From: Xestospongia muta
Taxonomy: Eukaryota; Porifera; Demospongiae; Haplosclerida; Petrosiidae
DNA: 64,000 nucleotides
Assembly (NCBI GenBank): GCA_963693285.1
Contig: OY848917.1
Span: forward strand, 21,706,245 to 21,770,244
Direction of reading: 5' to 3'
The notes beneath the pieces are model-generated. The model was given only the letters and a program-made list of their open reading frames with translations, did not search any database and was not told the DNA's origin. The position numbers and the translations under genes are program-made. Positions 8,975-22,100 of the stretch are shown piece by piece (within the stretch, counting starts at the first letter, position 1; every line of letters starts with the position of its first letter).

Positions 8975-9173
8975 ATTGTGTAAAAATGTTTAATGAAAGG
9001 CACTAAAGTGCCGAACCTCGCTGTAGTTTCTAAGTTATTTATAAATTCTATGCCAGCTTAGGCCCAGCTATGATGTTGTTATTGCAAGAAAATTTATTAA
9101 CATTCCAGAAGGTGTGGTTATAAAATGGCAAGCTTTGTCATTCTGTATATGCTCATTAATTGTTGCTTGATTT

Positions 9174-9778
9174 CTAGCTTTGCCATGTTTGTGAAGCAGT
9201 AACTGAATAAGTGATAGTATCATTCAATTCCCAAGCAAGATTAAGTGCTACTTTCGTGATGAAAAGTTTCTCTGAGTCTTTACATGACCCTTTAAAATCT
9301 ATCAATATTTCATATACAAAATTTATTGTAACTTGAAGATGAAACCTTCTTTGGAAACGTCCCGTGGTACAAATATAAATCGATATATTATCTATTAGTA
9401 GCAGTCTTTTCAGTGCTTGGAGACGTTTCCTGAATGCGTTACTTCCCTCCAAGTCCACAAAACATTTTTCAGAACTTTTCTAACGATTACTTCGACCAAC
9501 GGCCTTCTGTCTTGCTGATCCGTATTCCTCTGAGATTGTTTACAACATACTAAAAAATCTCCACGTTAAGTTTTTTACTTTTCGAGAAACGGCACTTGAC
9601 CTCTGCAGCCTGAAAAATCTATCAATATTTCATATACAAAATTTATTGTAACTTGAAGATGAAACGTTCTTTGGAAACGTCCCGTGGTACAAATATAAAT
9701 CGATATATTATCTATTAGTAGCAGTCTTTTCAGTGCTTGGAGACGTTTCCTGAATGCGTTACTTCGCTCCAAGTCCAC
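9174..9778 (-). other. Unrecognised open frames across the 320-bp duplication
   Basis: Each duplicated unit has a - strand frame containing SNAFRKRLQALKRLLLIDN. The proximal one continues to 9174 through LFITKVALNLAWELNDTI. The apparent first codons are GTG, not ATG, so the true start is unknown. The frame could be an exon of an unannotated gene or chance. I recognise no domain. The flanking DNA (9480-10040) is less AT-rich than its surroundings, which is compatible with a promoter region. Confidence 0.2.
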
Positions 9779-9936
9779 AAAACATTTTTCAGAACTTTTC
9801 TAACGATTACTTCGACCAACGGCCTTCTGTCTTGCTGATCCGTATTCCTCTGAGATTGTTTACAACATATTAAAAAATCTCCACGTTAAGTTTTTTACTT
9901 TTCGAGAAACGGCACTTGACCTCTGCAGCCTGAAAA
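9294..9936. repeat. Two tandem copies of a 320-bp segment
   Basis: AAAATCTATCAATATTTCATATAC starts at 9294 and 9614 and the copies run to ~9613 and ~9936. I see only a few differences (for example C/G at 9347 versus 9667, C/G at 9445 versus 9765, C/T at 9550 versus 9870), so the duplication is recent. The second copy ends with the same CTCTGCAGCCTGAAAA as the first. Confidence 0.85.
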
Positions 9937-10094
9937 TTCTTTTGCGAGTTTTAAGCTTCTGTTTTCCTTGACGATGTTCTTGACACTACTGTTGCAAAGT
10001 CCACATGCTTTTCTATTCGTTGCTAAACGTTGGTAGCTGCTAATGCTTCGGTTGCCAAGTTATAGCAGTTCAAAAAAAACAACTCTGGTAACAG

Positions 10095-10113
10095 ACACAC
10101 ACACACACACACA
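10095..10113. repeat. (AC)n microsatellite
   Basis: About nine uninterrupted AC dinucleotides follow ACAG. The surrounding + strand frame (10043-10318) is open only because it crosses this repeat. Confidence 0.8.
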
Positions 10114-10128
10114 AACAGACTACAGTAC

Positions 10129-10156
10129 CCTCGCTATGCGCCCACGCACAGCGAGG
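10129..10156. repeat. GC-rich hairpin CCTCGCTATGCG / CGCACAGCGAGG
   Basis: The 12-base arms pair at 11 of 12 positions around a 4-base CCCA loop, in a region that is otherwise AT-rich. It may be the end of a small foldback element. No terminator-like T run follows. Confidence 0.5.
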
Positions 10157-10189
10157 TTAATAATTTCATACTTACCCAGATTAGGTGTA

Positions 10190-10565
10190 TCATCTAACCT
10201 TTCAGACACTAATAGGAGATATTATTTAATAAAACAAGAAGCTACTAACACTATACACAAACCTTTAAAAAGTTGCTCAGATATCCTTTCAATATCACTT
10301 TCATTTAATGGTGGATAACCAAGATCCTATAATTCATTCAATATGATAGATGTTAATATGTCTTGTTAACCTAAAAACTAATTGCAGCAAGAAGGGAACT
10401 AGCTTGTGCTTATCAGGGGTAGTATTTACCATATCTGGAGAACCTGCATAAAAAATAAAAATTTAAACACAGTAGCTAGAAGTCATTGTAACATCAGTGA
10501 TGTTTGTTCTTACATATACAGTGTGTATTAGCTTGTATGCCTGACAATCTTAACTAAGCTGACTG
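10190..10565 (-). pseudogene. Rearranged duplicate of the linker and Death-domain exons
   Basis: 10190-10330 matches 13410-13560 through intron and exon alike. It contains a linker-exon copy reading DLGYPPLNESDIERISEQLF beside GTTTGTGTATAG. 10400-10565 matches 13107-13262 and contains the first ~15 codons of the Death-domain exon (SPDMVNTTPDKHKL), then breaks into GCAGCAAGAAGGGAA, a word also found at 12745. On the - strand the truncated Death exon comes before the linker exon, the reverse of the intact gene. That order fits the junction of a tandem duplication or a later rearrangement. Confidence 0.6.
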
Positions 10566-10703
10566 TCAGCTATTAGTCTTCTACTGACATTGCTTCTATT
10601 TATGTAATCTTATTCTGTGTTTCACTATGATATCAGTTTCTTCCAAGATAATTATAGGATAATTTTTTTTAATTATAAATTTGTTACAATTCCAAAGTTT
10701 GAT

Positions 10704-10815
10704 TGTACTATGTATGATATGATCATCAATTATATCAGTGACTTAATGAGGTTATATCATATTTTACATATGATGCGATCATCAATTATATAAGTAACCT
10801 AAGGAGGTTATATAA
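10704..10815. repeat. Dimer of a ~56-bp AT-rich repeat, locus 1
   Basis: ATGATATGATCATCAATTATAT plus GAGGTTATAT occurs twice in tandem with small changes. A homologous dimer lies at 12455-12557. Both loci flank the 3' end of the ankyrin-ROC gene and its rearranged duplicate. Confidence 0.6.
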
Positions 10816-10819
10816 TTAG

Positions 10820-12440
10820 TTTTATTAGACTGACATACAATTATTGAATATGATCATATTTCACAGTAAGAAGTTTAGCCACATCTTAGATGGAAGTAAA
10901 TAGTATGGTTTGGTTACTTTCAAAGTGTAAGACCTATAAAATGGAGAATGGTATTGAATGTTAAAAGTAAGTTATTAATATTACTTAATATTAATATGTA
11001 ATAATTATTATAACTTCAATTAGCATGTATATACAATTTGTTATGGAGATATAATAGAAGATCAATTCTATTACAATAATTTTCTAATATTTGAATTTTT
11101 ATTCACACAACAACCTGTTGTTCTCTAAACACCTAATTACATATAACAATGTAACTATACTTTGATGTTAGAAACTTAATTTATATTATTATTTGCTTTC
11201 TTTTAACTAATTTTTGCAAAGGCCTTTTACAATGAATAATACATTCTGCAGTTTATTGAAGAAGTATTAAGGTTAGGAGTCTTCATAGATTAGATGACAG
11301 ACAGAGACTATAGTTCTTTTCTGAGATTAAAGTTAGTATACATCAACAATAAAGTTTGTTTGGTAATTGACCTGTGATATACTCTAACTAAACTAAAGAA
11401 TAAAAGGAATAATAACATTTGTTATTACAAAAATAAAAATAAAAACAAAGATACAACTATAAAATGCAAATTGTATGAGGATTGCCTTTCATTGCAGCTG
11501 TAAGTACTCACAATATTATAATGACAATGGCATTACAATGTTAAGCTGTTAGAAGCATTGATATTGAAGGATATCATTACTGTTCTTCTAATATAGTACT
11601 AGGATACAGAATGTATTATATGATTACATAGTTAGTGATTTTATATTGATGCTGTAGAAAGTAATGAAAGTTAAACAAATGGAACTTTAAGTGATGTATT
11701 TCTTGAAACTCTTATTTAAACTAGCAATTCAAGCTATTCTCTTTTTTAGAGATGGAATTAGTGAAGGACAGTTTGATGCAGTAAGTTTTAAAAATAATTT
11801 TTGATACACCGTAAATAGACAAAATTAATTGTTCTTTAACATCAATGTTTAGTTACAATGCTATGAGAAGACAACAAAGTATTGTATTCAGGTTAATATG
11901 TAGTGTATTATACAAGACTGTGTTTGTGAATCAGAACTACCAACTGTTCTATTAAGTACAGGCTATTATAACAAAGTTTCTAGTGAATTAGCAAATTCTA
12001 AAGACAAACAATTCAATAAAAACTACATTGAGTTAAGTAACAAGTTATAACTATGTATATCACAACAATTACTACACTGGCTGTAATTTTGGTTAAGTGC
12101 CATGTTGATACCGTTTAGCTTATGTTTTCATTGGAATTAAATTTTCATTAAGCATATGATGTGCAAAAATTGATTAACTTTGTGATAATTAAACAGGAAG
12201 CAAACACAACAATTATATCTCATGTAAATCTGCATAACAAAATTTACATCCATTAACAAGTTGACTATATTGTATGTAGTAGTTCAGTCATATTATTGAT
12301 TTCCTCTAATTTATAATTGTTTACTGTACTGTGCCGTATAATTCATTGCGTTTTACTACTAGGTCAGATTAAATGAAATAGAAACCATTCAAGAAATATG
12401 GCAAAGGAGGGAGTGATTACTGTTGTCTAATAATATTTCT
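10820..12440. other. AT-rich DNA without a recognised gene
   Basis: All six frames are closed frequently and no domain, RNA gene or mobile-element end was recognised. Confidence 0.4.
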
Positions 12441-12454
12441 AAATGTTCAAAAGT

Positions 12455-12557
12455 ATGACATGATCATCAATTATATAGGTGATTTAACGAGGTTATATCA
12501 TATTTTAAGTATGATATGATCATCAATGATATAAGTAACTTAATGAGGTTATATCAG
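12455..12557. repeat. Dimer of a ~56-bp AT-rich repeat, locus 2
   Basis: Same TGATCATCAATTATAT...GAGGTTATATCA dimer as at 10704-10815, at about 80-90 percent by eye, in the same orientation. Confidence 0.6.
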
Positions 12558-12837
12558 AAAATAGTTTAGTCAATGGAACAAGGATCATTGAGATAATAAA
12601 TGACTTTACTAGATTATTAACATATTTTAAGTTATTACATCCAAGACAATTGCAGTAAAATCTATCTAGTGGTCATCTTTCAATATACACTCCTCCCTGG
12701 TACCCTCCCACTTTTAATAATATTATCATTACAAAAAAATTAATTGCAGCAAGAAGGGAAGTTACATGATAATATTTGTATTATGTAAAAAAATGTTTCA
12801 AACTATAAGCACTAGTAGTAGATATAGGGTAGTTTAG

Positions 12838-13145
12838 TTATTGACGTCTGGGGAGACCTAGATGGTCACGTATTTCATTAGCTTTTGCTAAGTTATCAAC
12901 GATCTTTCCCTCAAGAGTAGAGATCATTGTCTTCCAGGTAACAGGCGATGGCTGAGAAGTCAACCAGGTGTTGATTACCTGAATGAGTTTAAATTTATTA
13001 TCTTCTGGACTCTTTTGTAAACCATTCAAAACATCGTTGGAAAGTCTTAAAGCCTTGCCAATGACATACCACTGGTCGCTGATATCAGCTAATAACTCGA
13101 GTAGATTGTGTTCATCAGGGGTAGCATTTAAAATATCTGGAGAAC
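12838..13145 (-). CDS. Terminal exon: Death-like domain
   Basis: Acceptor TTTTATGCAG ends at 13146. One nucleotide from the 67-bp exon completes the first codon, and the frame closes with TAA at 12840-12838 (~103 residues). A six-helix Death-fold pattern is seen: LLELLADISDQWYVIGKALR, then DVLNGLQKS, FKLIQVINTWL, VTWKTMISTLEG and LAKANEIRDHLGL. The W in helix 4-5 (TWKTMI) and the preceding NTWL are typical of the family. Death domains bind like domains of partners; the partner here is not visible. Confidence 0.75.
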
Positions 13146-16100
13146 CTGCATAAAAAATTTAAACACAGTAGCTAGAAGTTATTATAACATTAGTATTTTT
13201 GTTCTTCACATACAATATCCATTAGCTTGTATAGCTGATAATCTTAAATAAGCTGACATTTAAAAGTACACTTAACAACAAAGAAAATCCTGTGTAAGTT
13301 TTATATAATTGTTTATGATACTTTAATGTATGCATATATAAATTTAATAATAAATTACACATGTATAGATGGTTTAACAAGTAAGACTGATGTAGACTAT
13401 CTTATCTAAACTTTCAGACACTAATAAGAGATATTATTTAATAAAAGAAGGAACCACTAACACTATACACAAACCTTTAAAAAGGAGTTTCTCAGATATC
13501 CTTTCAATATCGCGCTTATTTAATGAAGGATAAGCAAGATCCTATAACAGAATGTGGTATAAATATGATGCAGTACAAGGTGTATGATGCATGACGTTAC
13601 ATTTATTGTATGCTCAAACTAACATATACTTACCAAAGGATTACGTCCAGCAAACACACTAAGTTGACTGCAACGTTCCTTTACTGTCATGTCACTTAAT
13701 AATAAGGGTGATGATGAGAAAAAAGAACATCTTTCTACGATGTGTTGATGAAGGTGGTCTTCTCTAAGCGACAATTCAGCGCTGAAAAGTGCTTTTGTGA
13801 CTGAAGGAGCAATGCAAAGAAAAGGATCATGAGATCCCACAATCTCTTCAATGTTTATTGTCTTGTTGTCTCCGTCATCTGTAACATTGCCTTTTGCAAG
13901 CACTGATCGAGCAACATTTTTGATGTTATAAAGTGTCCGTTCTTGGACAGGAAGACTGCGAACTTTCCCTGTGTCACTAGGGGAAATGAGGTACTCCTCA
14001 CATTCAAATGAGTGCATCTGACTCTTCAATGTTAATACTGTCTTAATAACATTGTTGAAAACATTGTGACTATTTTCAATGTCATTCATTGATGTAAGCA
14101 CTGTAACACAACGATAGTGCTCTGTTACTTCAACAATAACTTCAACTTTATCATCGTCATTCTTCCAATAAATGCCATTTGTCCATACATCACAACGACG
14201 AGCTAACATTAAGATTTGTGGATCACTAGCAAATTCTCCAGCTCTATTATAACGTGGAAAACAAAAAACGTAGGAAAGGCTAAAAAGGAGAAGATGAAGA
14301 AATCGTGTTGAGAGGAATTGGTTAGGATCAGGACACCAGAGGCACCATCCCAACCCATTTTCTATTTCAATATTTGCAGGGGGCTTAGCATTAATGAGGG
14401 ATGGAAAAAATAACAGCTCATCTGATGGGAGAGGAATCAAAGCTGATATATTGGTTTCAAATTTGTTTAGTGAATTAGAATGTAAAACATGACAGAACTG
14501 AAGACTTTTAAGGAACCCAATTAACATATGAATATCATGCTTTGGAAATAATTTTTCCAGAACAGATGTAGGCACAATGCCAGTATTACTAGCAATATCT
14601 CTATGGGCATGTTTGATTTCCTTTGGAGCAAAAAGGACACCATTGACTTCAACGAGAAGAGCAGCTTTGTCAATAATTATCCAACTTTGAGCATCATCCT
14701 CATTTTTAAGGAATAAAATGAGACCTTTGTCACTTAAAGTGGTTAGAAATTCCAATAAGACTGACTTTTCTGAAGGAAGTGAAGGCTCATCACGCTCTCT
14801 TAATATGATACATAGCTTCTTTAGGCTAATGGCTATAATATTCTCTTCGCTTCGAAGCAATTGCAAGAACGAGAATTGAACGTGGCAGTAGAAACTAATT
14901 TTATCGGATCGATCAAGTATAGCTTTGCAGCTATAAGAAAGCATAGCAACAAACTCTTTGACACCTTTTCCTCCAGGACGATGACATTCCATAGGTAAAA
15001 ACCTATGAAAGTCTTGTGAATGATCAGCTTTTTCAGCAACTTCAGCAACTACTTTTGAAATTTCCTCACAACCATAAGACATCTCATCAAGTCGACTTCC
15101 AATGACAAGTACTTGAGATGGCCTTGAGCTTGATAAATGAAGACAGGCATTCTTTATAAAATTAAACCAGTAATATAAATCATACTTAATTATGCGGAGA
15201 TCATCAGTCATCTTAGAAAGTATGGCAAAAACAGCAGGTGTGTTTAGCATGAGATTTTCGAGAATTGCTGCATGACTACTGTAATATTCTTTATGCCCTG
15301 CAAGATCATAAAGGACAATGTTTCCCACTTCGTGACTTGAAAAGGTATGTGCATTAATCCCAGTAGTAAGTAAATCTACTGGAATAGGATCAGATGTGTC
15401 AAACTTGTAGTTAGGCGGTTTCTTAGCTCGTTCCATAATGACTGCTGCAAGTGAACTTTTACCTGCACCAGTGTTACCACAAAAAAAGACTTTGCTGTAA
15501 GATTCTACAGGAAAGTCTTTTCGACATTGTTCAAATGGCTCGAACATCTTTAAAATACCAAAGCGATTTACGTCATTACGATAAACAAGCTCCATTGCTG
15601 TTTGATTACGTTGGTTCTTAGCCATTGGGTTGACCTTTCCTGATGACAAAAGGGATTTCACAACATCACCATAACAACCCTGGCAAGCAGCATGAAGGGG
15701 TGTATCACCAAGCTAAAAAAATAAAATATATTTCCAGTAAACTGTAGTAATTGACTATTTATTTCAGATTATAACATGACAATTATAATTACTTCATTTA
15801 TACCTAAATTTGAAAGCATTTTGTATGTATTTAAACCAGTTAATTATCATGTCACAAACTAATAATAATAATTTTGTACCAATTAAAACATTGGTAAAAT
15901 ATTTTTGAAGGAATGAGAATTAGACATTTTGAAAAAAAGCTCAACTCATCCATATATTCTTAATATACAAACATCTAAGCCTGCATTTAAAGAGACTTTG
16001 TTCCACTTTACTTTCTAATGGAAGTGTATCTACAGTGAGTGAAACTGACTGAAATCAGAGCTGTTTTTTCAGAAAGCTCTAAAAACGTATCTAATCAATT

Positions 16101-19100
16101 GTGCGCCTACTTTCTATAATAATGTTTTGAGTAAGTTGGTTAAAATGTTTTAGGACATAACATATGTTCTATATTAATCTTATTTAATGAATAAACCATA
16201 AATACATGTCACAACTTACATAATCAGCAATGTCAGGGTTAGCACCATTATTAAGAAGAAGCTGAACACATTCATTATTCCCTTTCTTAGATGCAATGTA
16301 CAAAGCAGTTTCGCCATCCTATGTAAATGTAAAAGTAAAACAACAAATGATTGATAGTGTATATATAATGATAAAAAAAATTAATAAAATGCTACATTTT
16401 GTCTTCTAACTACATAAGAAGTTCTTTAATATAATAACAATATTAGACTACTTATTAATAATTCATTAGGTAAAACCTTTAATGTAGTGAACTGTCAGAC
16501 ATTGTTGATACAGATTAGATGATAATTTTCTAAATGACTCATAGTCTTCATCCTTGGGCTGTTGTGTCAAACTATAACTATTACTAAGTGTCAGAGGTTG
16601 TTTGTTCTAACATGTTAAAGTTGTTATGATACAAAGGAGTTCAAAGTGTCAACAAACTGATTCAACTTATGAAATGATTGTATCAGATACAGCGATGTTA
16701 TCTCATCACTTTAAATTTCCATGGTAATCAAGCCACAAACACATTTTAATTATTTTAATACAACTTAGATCATACTGTATTGCACATGTGCTTTGCTGTG
16801 ACATTAACAACCCATGGGTCTGTTAGCCATTGGGTTTGTTTACATCACAGCACCTGTATCGACATATAACCCTCATGGTTGTGTGTGTATACTTAATACT
16901 ATCAATTACAAGTCAGCATACTTTGTCTCCAATGTTAACATTAGCTCTCTTGGACAGAGCATCCTTAGTACCTTCCAAATTCCCTTTTCTTAAAGACTCT
17001 AAAAGTAAAGTGTCCTAAATAGAAAGGTAAAATTTCTTACTTTTAACAGAATACTATTACAGAATTTTAAGATGTACATACACTCACATAGAACACTTAT
17101 ACTTCGAGTATGTATGAACTTCTAAATGTGATATTACCTTATTACACTAAAAACTGTTCATTCACCAAAATGTTCTTATTACTTACTACCCAAACAATAT
17201 TGACTAATAATTGCTGTACCTGTTTGATTTATAGGATATATATGTGCATATTTATATATTGTTAATGCTATAATTACATAAAGTGTATATCACAACAAGC
17301 ACTACAAATATAGAGCAAGAGATTTGGTGCATAATACATAGAAATGTCTACAAACTCATAACATATGACTTACAGCCTGTACAGCTTCTAAATTGTTGGC
17401 ATTAGCATTAACTAACATCTTTACAATGACATCATTTTTATTCCAATAAGCTGCATGAAGTGCTGTACGTCCATACTAAATGATAATTGTGACAAAGATA
17501 TGATGAGACAAAATAAACAAATAAACAAAACATAGACATAAAGATCAAAGTCTAAAGTATTGGATACCTCCCTGTCAAATGTTTTAAAGCTAAACTATTG
17601 GCCAAAATAGCGCCTCATGAAGCTTCACCTAGTGTCATAGTGCCACATGAAATTTTTTTCTGCGCACCATGTGCTCATGATTGTATTACAAGATACAAGG
17701 TCTGCAATTATATCACCAAAGAACTAGTCAAGCCTAGTGTTGATCGTAGACAACAAACATCATTTAAAGTCATAAAGGTTTGGAATTTATATTCCCTCTG
17801 AATTTAAGTACTATTTGAATTTAATCCCATCTGAAGCCTCATTTTATTGTTAACCAGCCTCATTTCTCAAAGCAACTTGTCCAAAAAAAACATCTCAATT
17901 ACGAAGACTTGTTAAGAAATTTGTACTAAAGCTGGATTGCAATGCTATTTCAATGGACATAGTTTAAAGGTGACTTGTATACCGTTGAGCAAATTAGAAA
18001 AATCTTTAGTGAACAGTTCATCCAAAGTGAAGTGGTCATTTTAGTACTGAACCAATTAAACACTATGAGGGACAACCACCTCCTGCAAAAAGTTTGCACA
18101 GGTACAGAAAACTCAGTAAATCAATAAATAAGATCGACAAAACTGTGGTTGCTCCAAAATGGTCACAACTCTCTTTTAAAATCAATCCATTGCCTGAAAT
18201 TACATGTACTCCTGATTTCTTTTGCATTGGTACAGTTTCTGAAACATTAAAAGGCAAATGACACAGCAGATCAATAGTTACATCCCAAAAATAAAGTCAC
18301 ATGTCTGTACAACTAGGATAGTACAATGTGTTAAGAGTTCTTAGGTGAGTGCAATTCAAGTACATACTAAGTGCAGAAGGTATGAATATCCCTAACTTTA
18401 TCATGTCATGTTTCAGAGGAGACTAATGACTCAAAGAAGGTCATTATTGGCACAGTAATAATAGTCATGAAATATAGAAATACATGTACCATATTTGCAA
18501 TTATTTTTGTGATATATAATTTTCACATTTGTTTAGGAAATGCTATCAACAGAAATTTCAATGATTTTTTTCACATTTCATTTTTTATGATATTGCCCAC
18601 CGCATGTGACATACATATGTGCAGGTAAAAAGCAGTTGGAGAATGACTACTTACTTCACAGTAGAATCAATGATTAGAGGTTACCACATATATATAGATG
18701 ATTAGGAAAGTTCAGTTGGAGAGCAGCTCTTTTGTAAAATTAAATAAAATGATCGACATGATTCCTATCTTGTAGTGCCATTAAAACTTGAACAGCCTTT
18801 AGGCATGTAACTCAAAATATGGCTTTGATCTACACCCTGTTTTGTGCTGGACTGGGTCTTCTATTTATTGTGAAGTTACTGGTAAAAGACAATACTCTCT
18901 TACATTATACTGCAAGGATGACTGGAGATTCTCTGCAAATCATATGTCAAAGAAATTCTATTAACTGTAGGCAATCCACTGTAAAGTTAGAATAGTTGAA
19001 TATCTTACAAAATAAACACAAATAGATGAAGATTGGCAGTAACAGAGAGGGTACACGAGAACCTCTAATTAAAAAGAATAAGTTTGTTGATGAAAGTTGG

Positions 19101-22100
19101 AAAAACGTTACTCTTAGTGAAACTGGACACAAACAATGTCAATGGCTCTTTCATATCAAAGAAATGTATTAAATTCTATAATTCATAATAGAGAGTTTCC
19201 ATCAATTAATTCTAGAATAACTTTTCAATGACCGAAGTCAAGCACTATTCCATAAACGTTTGTCATAAGAAGTCTTTCGCTGACTTATTGGCACTCAAAT
19301 CTATGGGTTGTAGCCTGTCTGTGCAATTTGCTGGAATAGTAACTACAAAAACATTATCACAAGAGGTGGCACTATATTTTCCTGGGTATCCAAGATGTGG
19401 TTTTTTGTTTATTATGACATGTTATTTATTGAATTGATGAATTCAACGTGATCTTCAAGCAGGAAGTGTTTAGTCATTAGGATAACCAAGATGTAGTCTC
19501 TATGTCGTGTTAGCATTGTCATATGAACAGTAGGCTGGACAGATTTACTAAGTTAAACTTATGCCAGTCCTCTTAGGTCACCTTACATAGTAATAATACA
19601 TTGTAGTTCTTTCTCTCTGAGTCTACCTGCTTTCTTCCCCTTTCAATGGCAGAAGAGCTGTAATGTTTAGTTGTGTCAATATAATGTTGTATTAATATTC
19701 ATTAATTATATTATGTCATTAACTTTGTAATGTACAATCATGTGATGTTTTGTTGAGAGTTAAAACAATACATGTTAAAGAGAAAGAGACCTGAATGTTT
19801 GGGTAGATTAGTGTTTTGAAATAGAAGCTTTTTTACTTTTACTTTTTCATTATTTAAGCCACCGATGAAGATAGTTGCTCTGAAACATTTGGCATTAATA
19901 TATATTTTTGTTCAGTGAAATTAAAAAATGAACATTCAAAACAATACATGTTAAACTTTGCATCCATTGTCATTGACTATAATCAGGGAGTATAAGACAT
20001 TATAACCAGCAACATAAGTTAAACTACTTATATTTACCTACTTATGGCATCAAGAATCAATTTAACACTACTTCCAACATTTGATCCAATCAATGATCTT
20101 AGCTCCATAAGTCAACAATAGAAAAGTTACCAATGACGTTTTTAGATTTACTTTGTAGCCTTGAATATTACAGATGACAACTAAAAATGAGCTTTGTTGC
20201 TGTATTAAGCTGGACAGGCAACAAGAAATATTCGATGCTATCCCAGATACTGGAGATAACTATGCAACAGATATGACAGAACATCTCTTACCCAAGAAGA
20301 ATGTGGACTATGTAATATACCAATTTTGACAAGCAATCTACCAAAAAAATGAAAAAGTTTATATATTTGCTACTCAACTTAGAAAATTAGCAACCTGTTA
20401 TAAATTCTCTGACTTGGACAGACAATTAAAGTCAGCTATTATACAAAACTGTTATACAAGTCTCTCTGAAGATTTCCACTTAATGAAAATAACCTCTCTC
20501 TTGATATACAACTTTATCAAGTTAAGCATTGACTATTGAACTCTGAACAGTTGATGCAACCATATCCAAACTTGTTTAAAAGAATTGGACTGTTGAATGT
20601 CAAGATCATGCTACACATTGACAAGACTATACCCTTGGAGCTCAGTCAGTTTATTGCATTCCTTTTCATATATACATGAAAAGTCAAGAAAGAATTAGAT
20701 GATTTAAAATAACAAGAAACCATTAAGATGGTTGAAGGATCCACTCCCTGGGTCTCCCATTTAATTGTTATTCCAAAGAAAATGGTGCTGTTAGACTCAG
20801 TGTTGTCATGAGAATGGCTAAGCTATTTATTGTGAAAGACATCCCAGTCCAACAGTTGATGATTTGATTTATACATTAAATAGAACCACAGTATTATTAA
20901 AGCTTTACTTGTGAGTTGGTTATCGCCAATTAGTATTATCACAAGAAATAACAAGAACAAGTGCAAATGTGATAGGAACTCTGTTACATTTTTGGTTTTG
21001 TGTTCTCAGTGACAGGAATTTCTCCATACTCAAAGAAAGCTGAAATATTCTACAAGACCAATCCACCAACTATAATTTTTGGTGTTAGATCTCTTTTGGA
21101 AATGATAATGTATTGTGTAGACTTCCAGCCACTTAGAGAACTAACCAAGAAAAATGTTCAATTCCAATGGACACAGCAGCATGATGATTCCTTCAAGAAG
21201 ATGAAGACACAGCTATGACTTCTTTTGACCAAAACAAAGAAACCCAGCTAATAAATGGTGAGTTGTAATGTCTTACAGAAATAATGCATGCTAGCCATTA
21301 GGAACCCATGAACAGAAGACAAGCTGGATGTCAATTTGAAGAAGTTGATTGGGCAGACTACAGCTTTTTGATAGAACCAAAGAAAAATAAACAGTAAATA
21401 ACAACTCAAATATTATTATTCATTGTGGGAACCGTTTTGTGATACCAACATCTCTACATCAAACAGCCATCTCACTAGCTCACAAAGCCCATCAGGAACT
21501 AGTCAAACCAAGAGATTATTAAGAGATGTGTGGTTTCAGAGAATCGATGAAAAAGTCAAACAAGTATATCCCATATCAAACCAATAGACCTGAGAACTGT
21601 CCAGACACATTACAGATGTCTCCTCTAGAGTATGTTATGATTCTGGTGGTAGAGGCTCTACCATCAAGTAAATTCTGAAGTTGAAAAATTTGTGAAATCT
21701 GTTCGCGAATTAAATTTTCACATGTTGAAGGGAGAAATTAGAAAAAATATCTTTACTGATTTCTGTTGAAGTTACATGCAAAATATTCAGATATTAATAT
21801 TGGTGATGATGTTTTGATTCAGAATTATAAAGAGAGCAAAGCTTTACCTAATATGATCAAACACCAATTTATGCTGTGATATGAAAAAACAGTGATAACA
21901 ACAGTTTGAAACAAGAGAAATGTGCTTTTAATATATTGTAAATGGACTCATCCCTTCATCTGTTGATACTGTTTCACCAAGCAATAAGATTGTCTCAAGA
22001 AGACATCCCACACAGGTTAAAAAGCAACCTCAATGTTATATACAATTGGTTACTTTATAATTAACACCAAGTGACACTAAACAATAATACAGGTTAATAA

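Noticed and set aside
10043..10318. 91-codon + strand open frame
   Set aside because: It crosses an AC microsatellite and a hairpin and overlaps the antisense of the duplicated linker exon, so it is a chance frame.
13619..15661. The ROC exon as an intronless gene starting at 15661
   Set aside because: That codon is GTG, the frame continues upstream into an ankyrin repeat to an acceptor at 15713, and the 3' end runs past a strong donor at 13633.
16830..17018. 62-codon + strand frame
   Set aside because: Antisense to the capping ankyrin exon, with no independent support.
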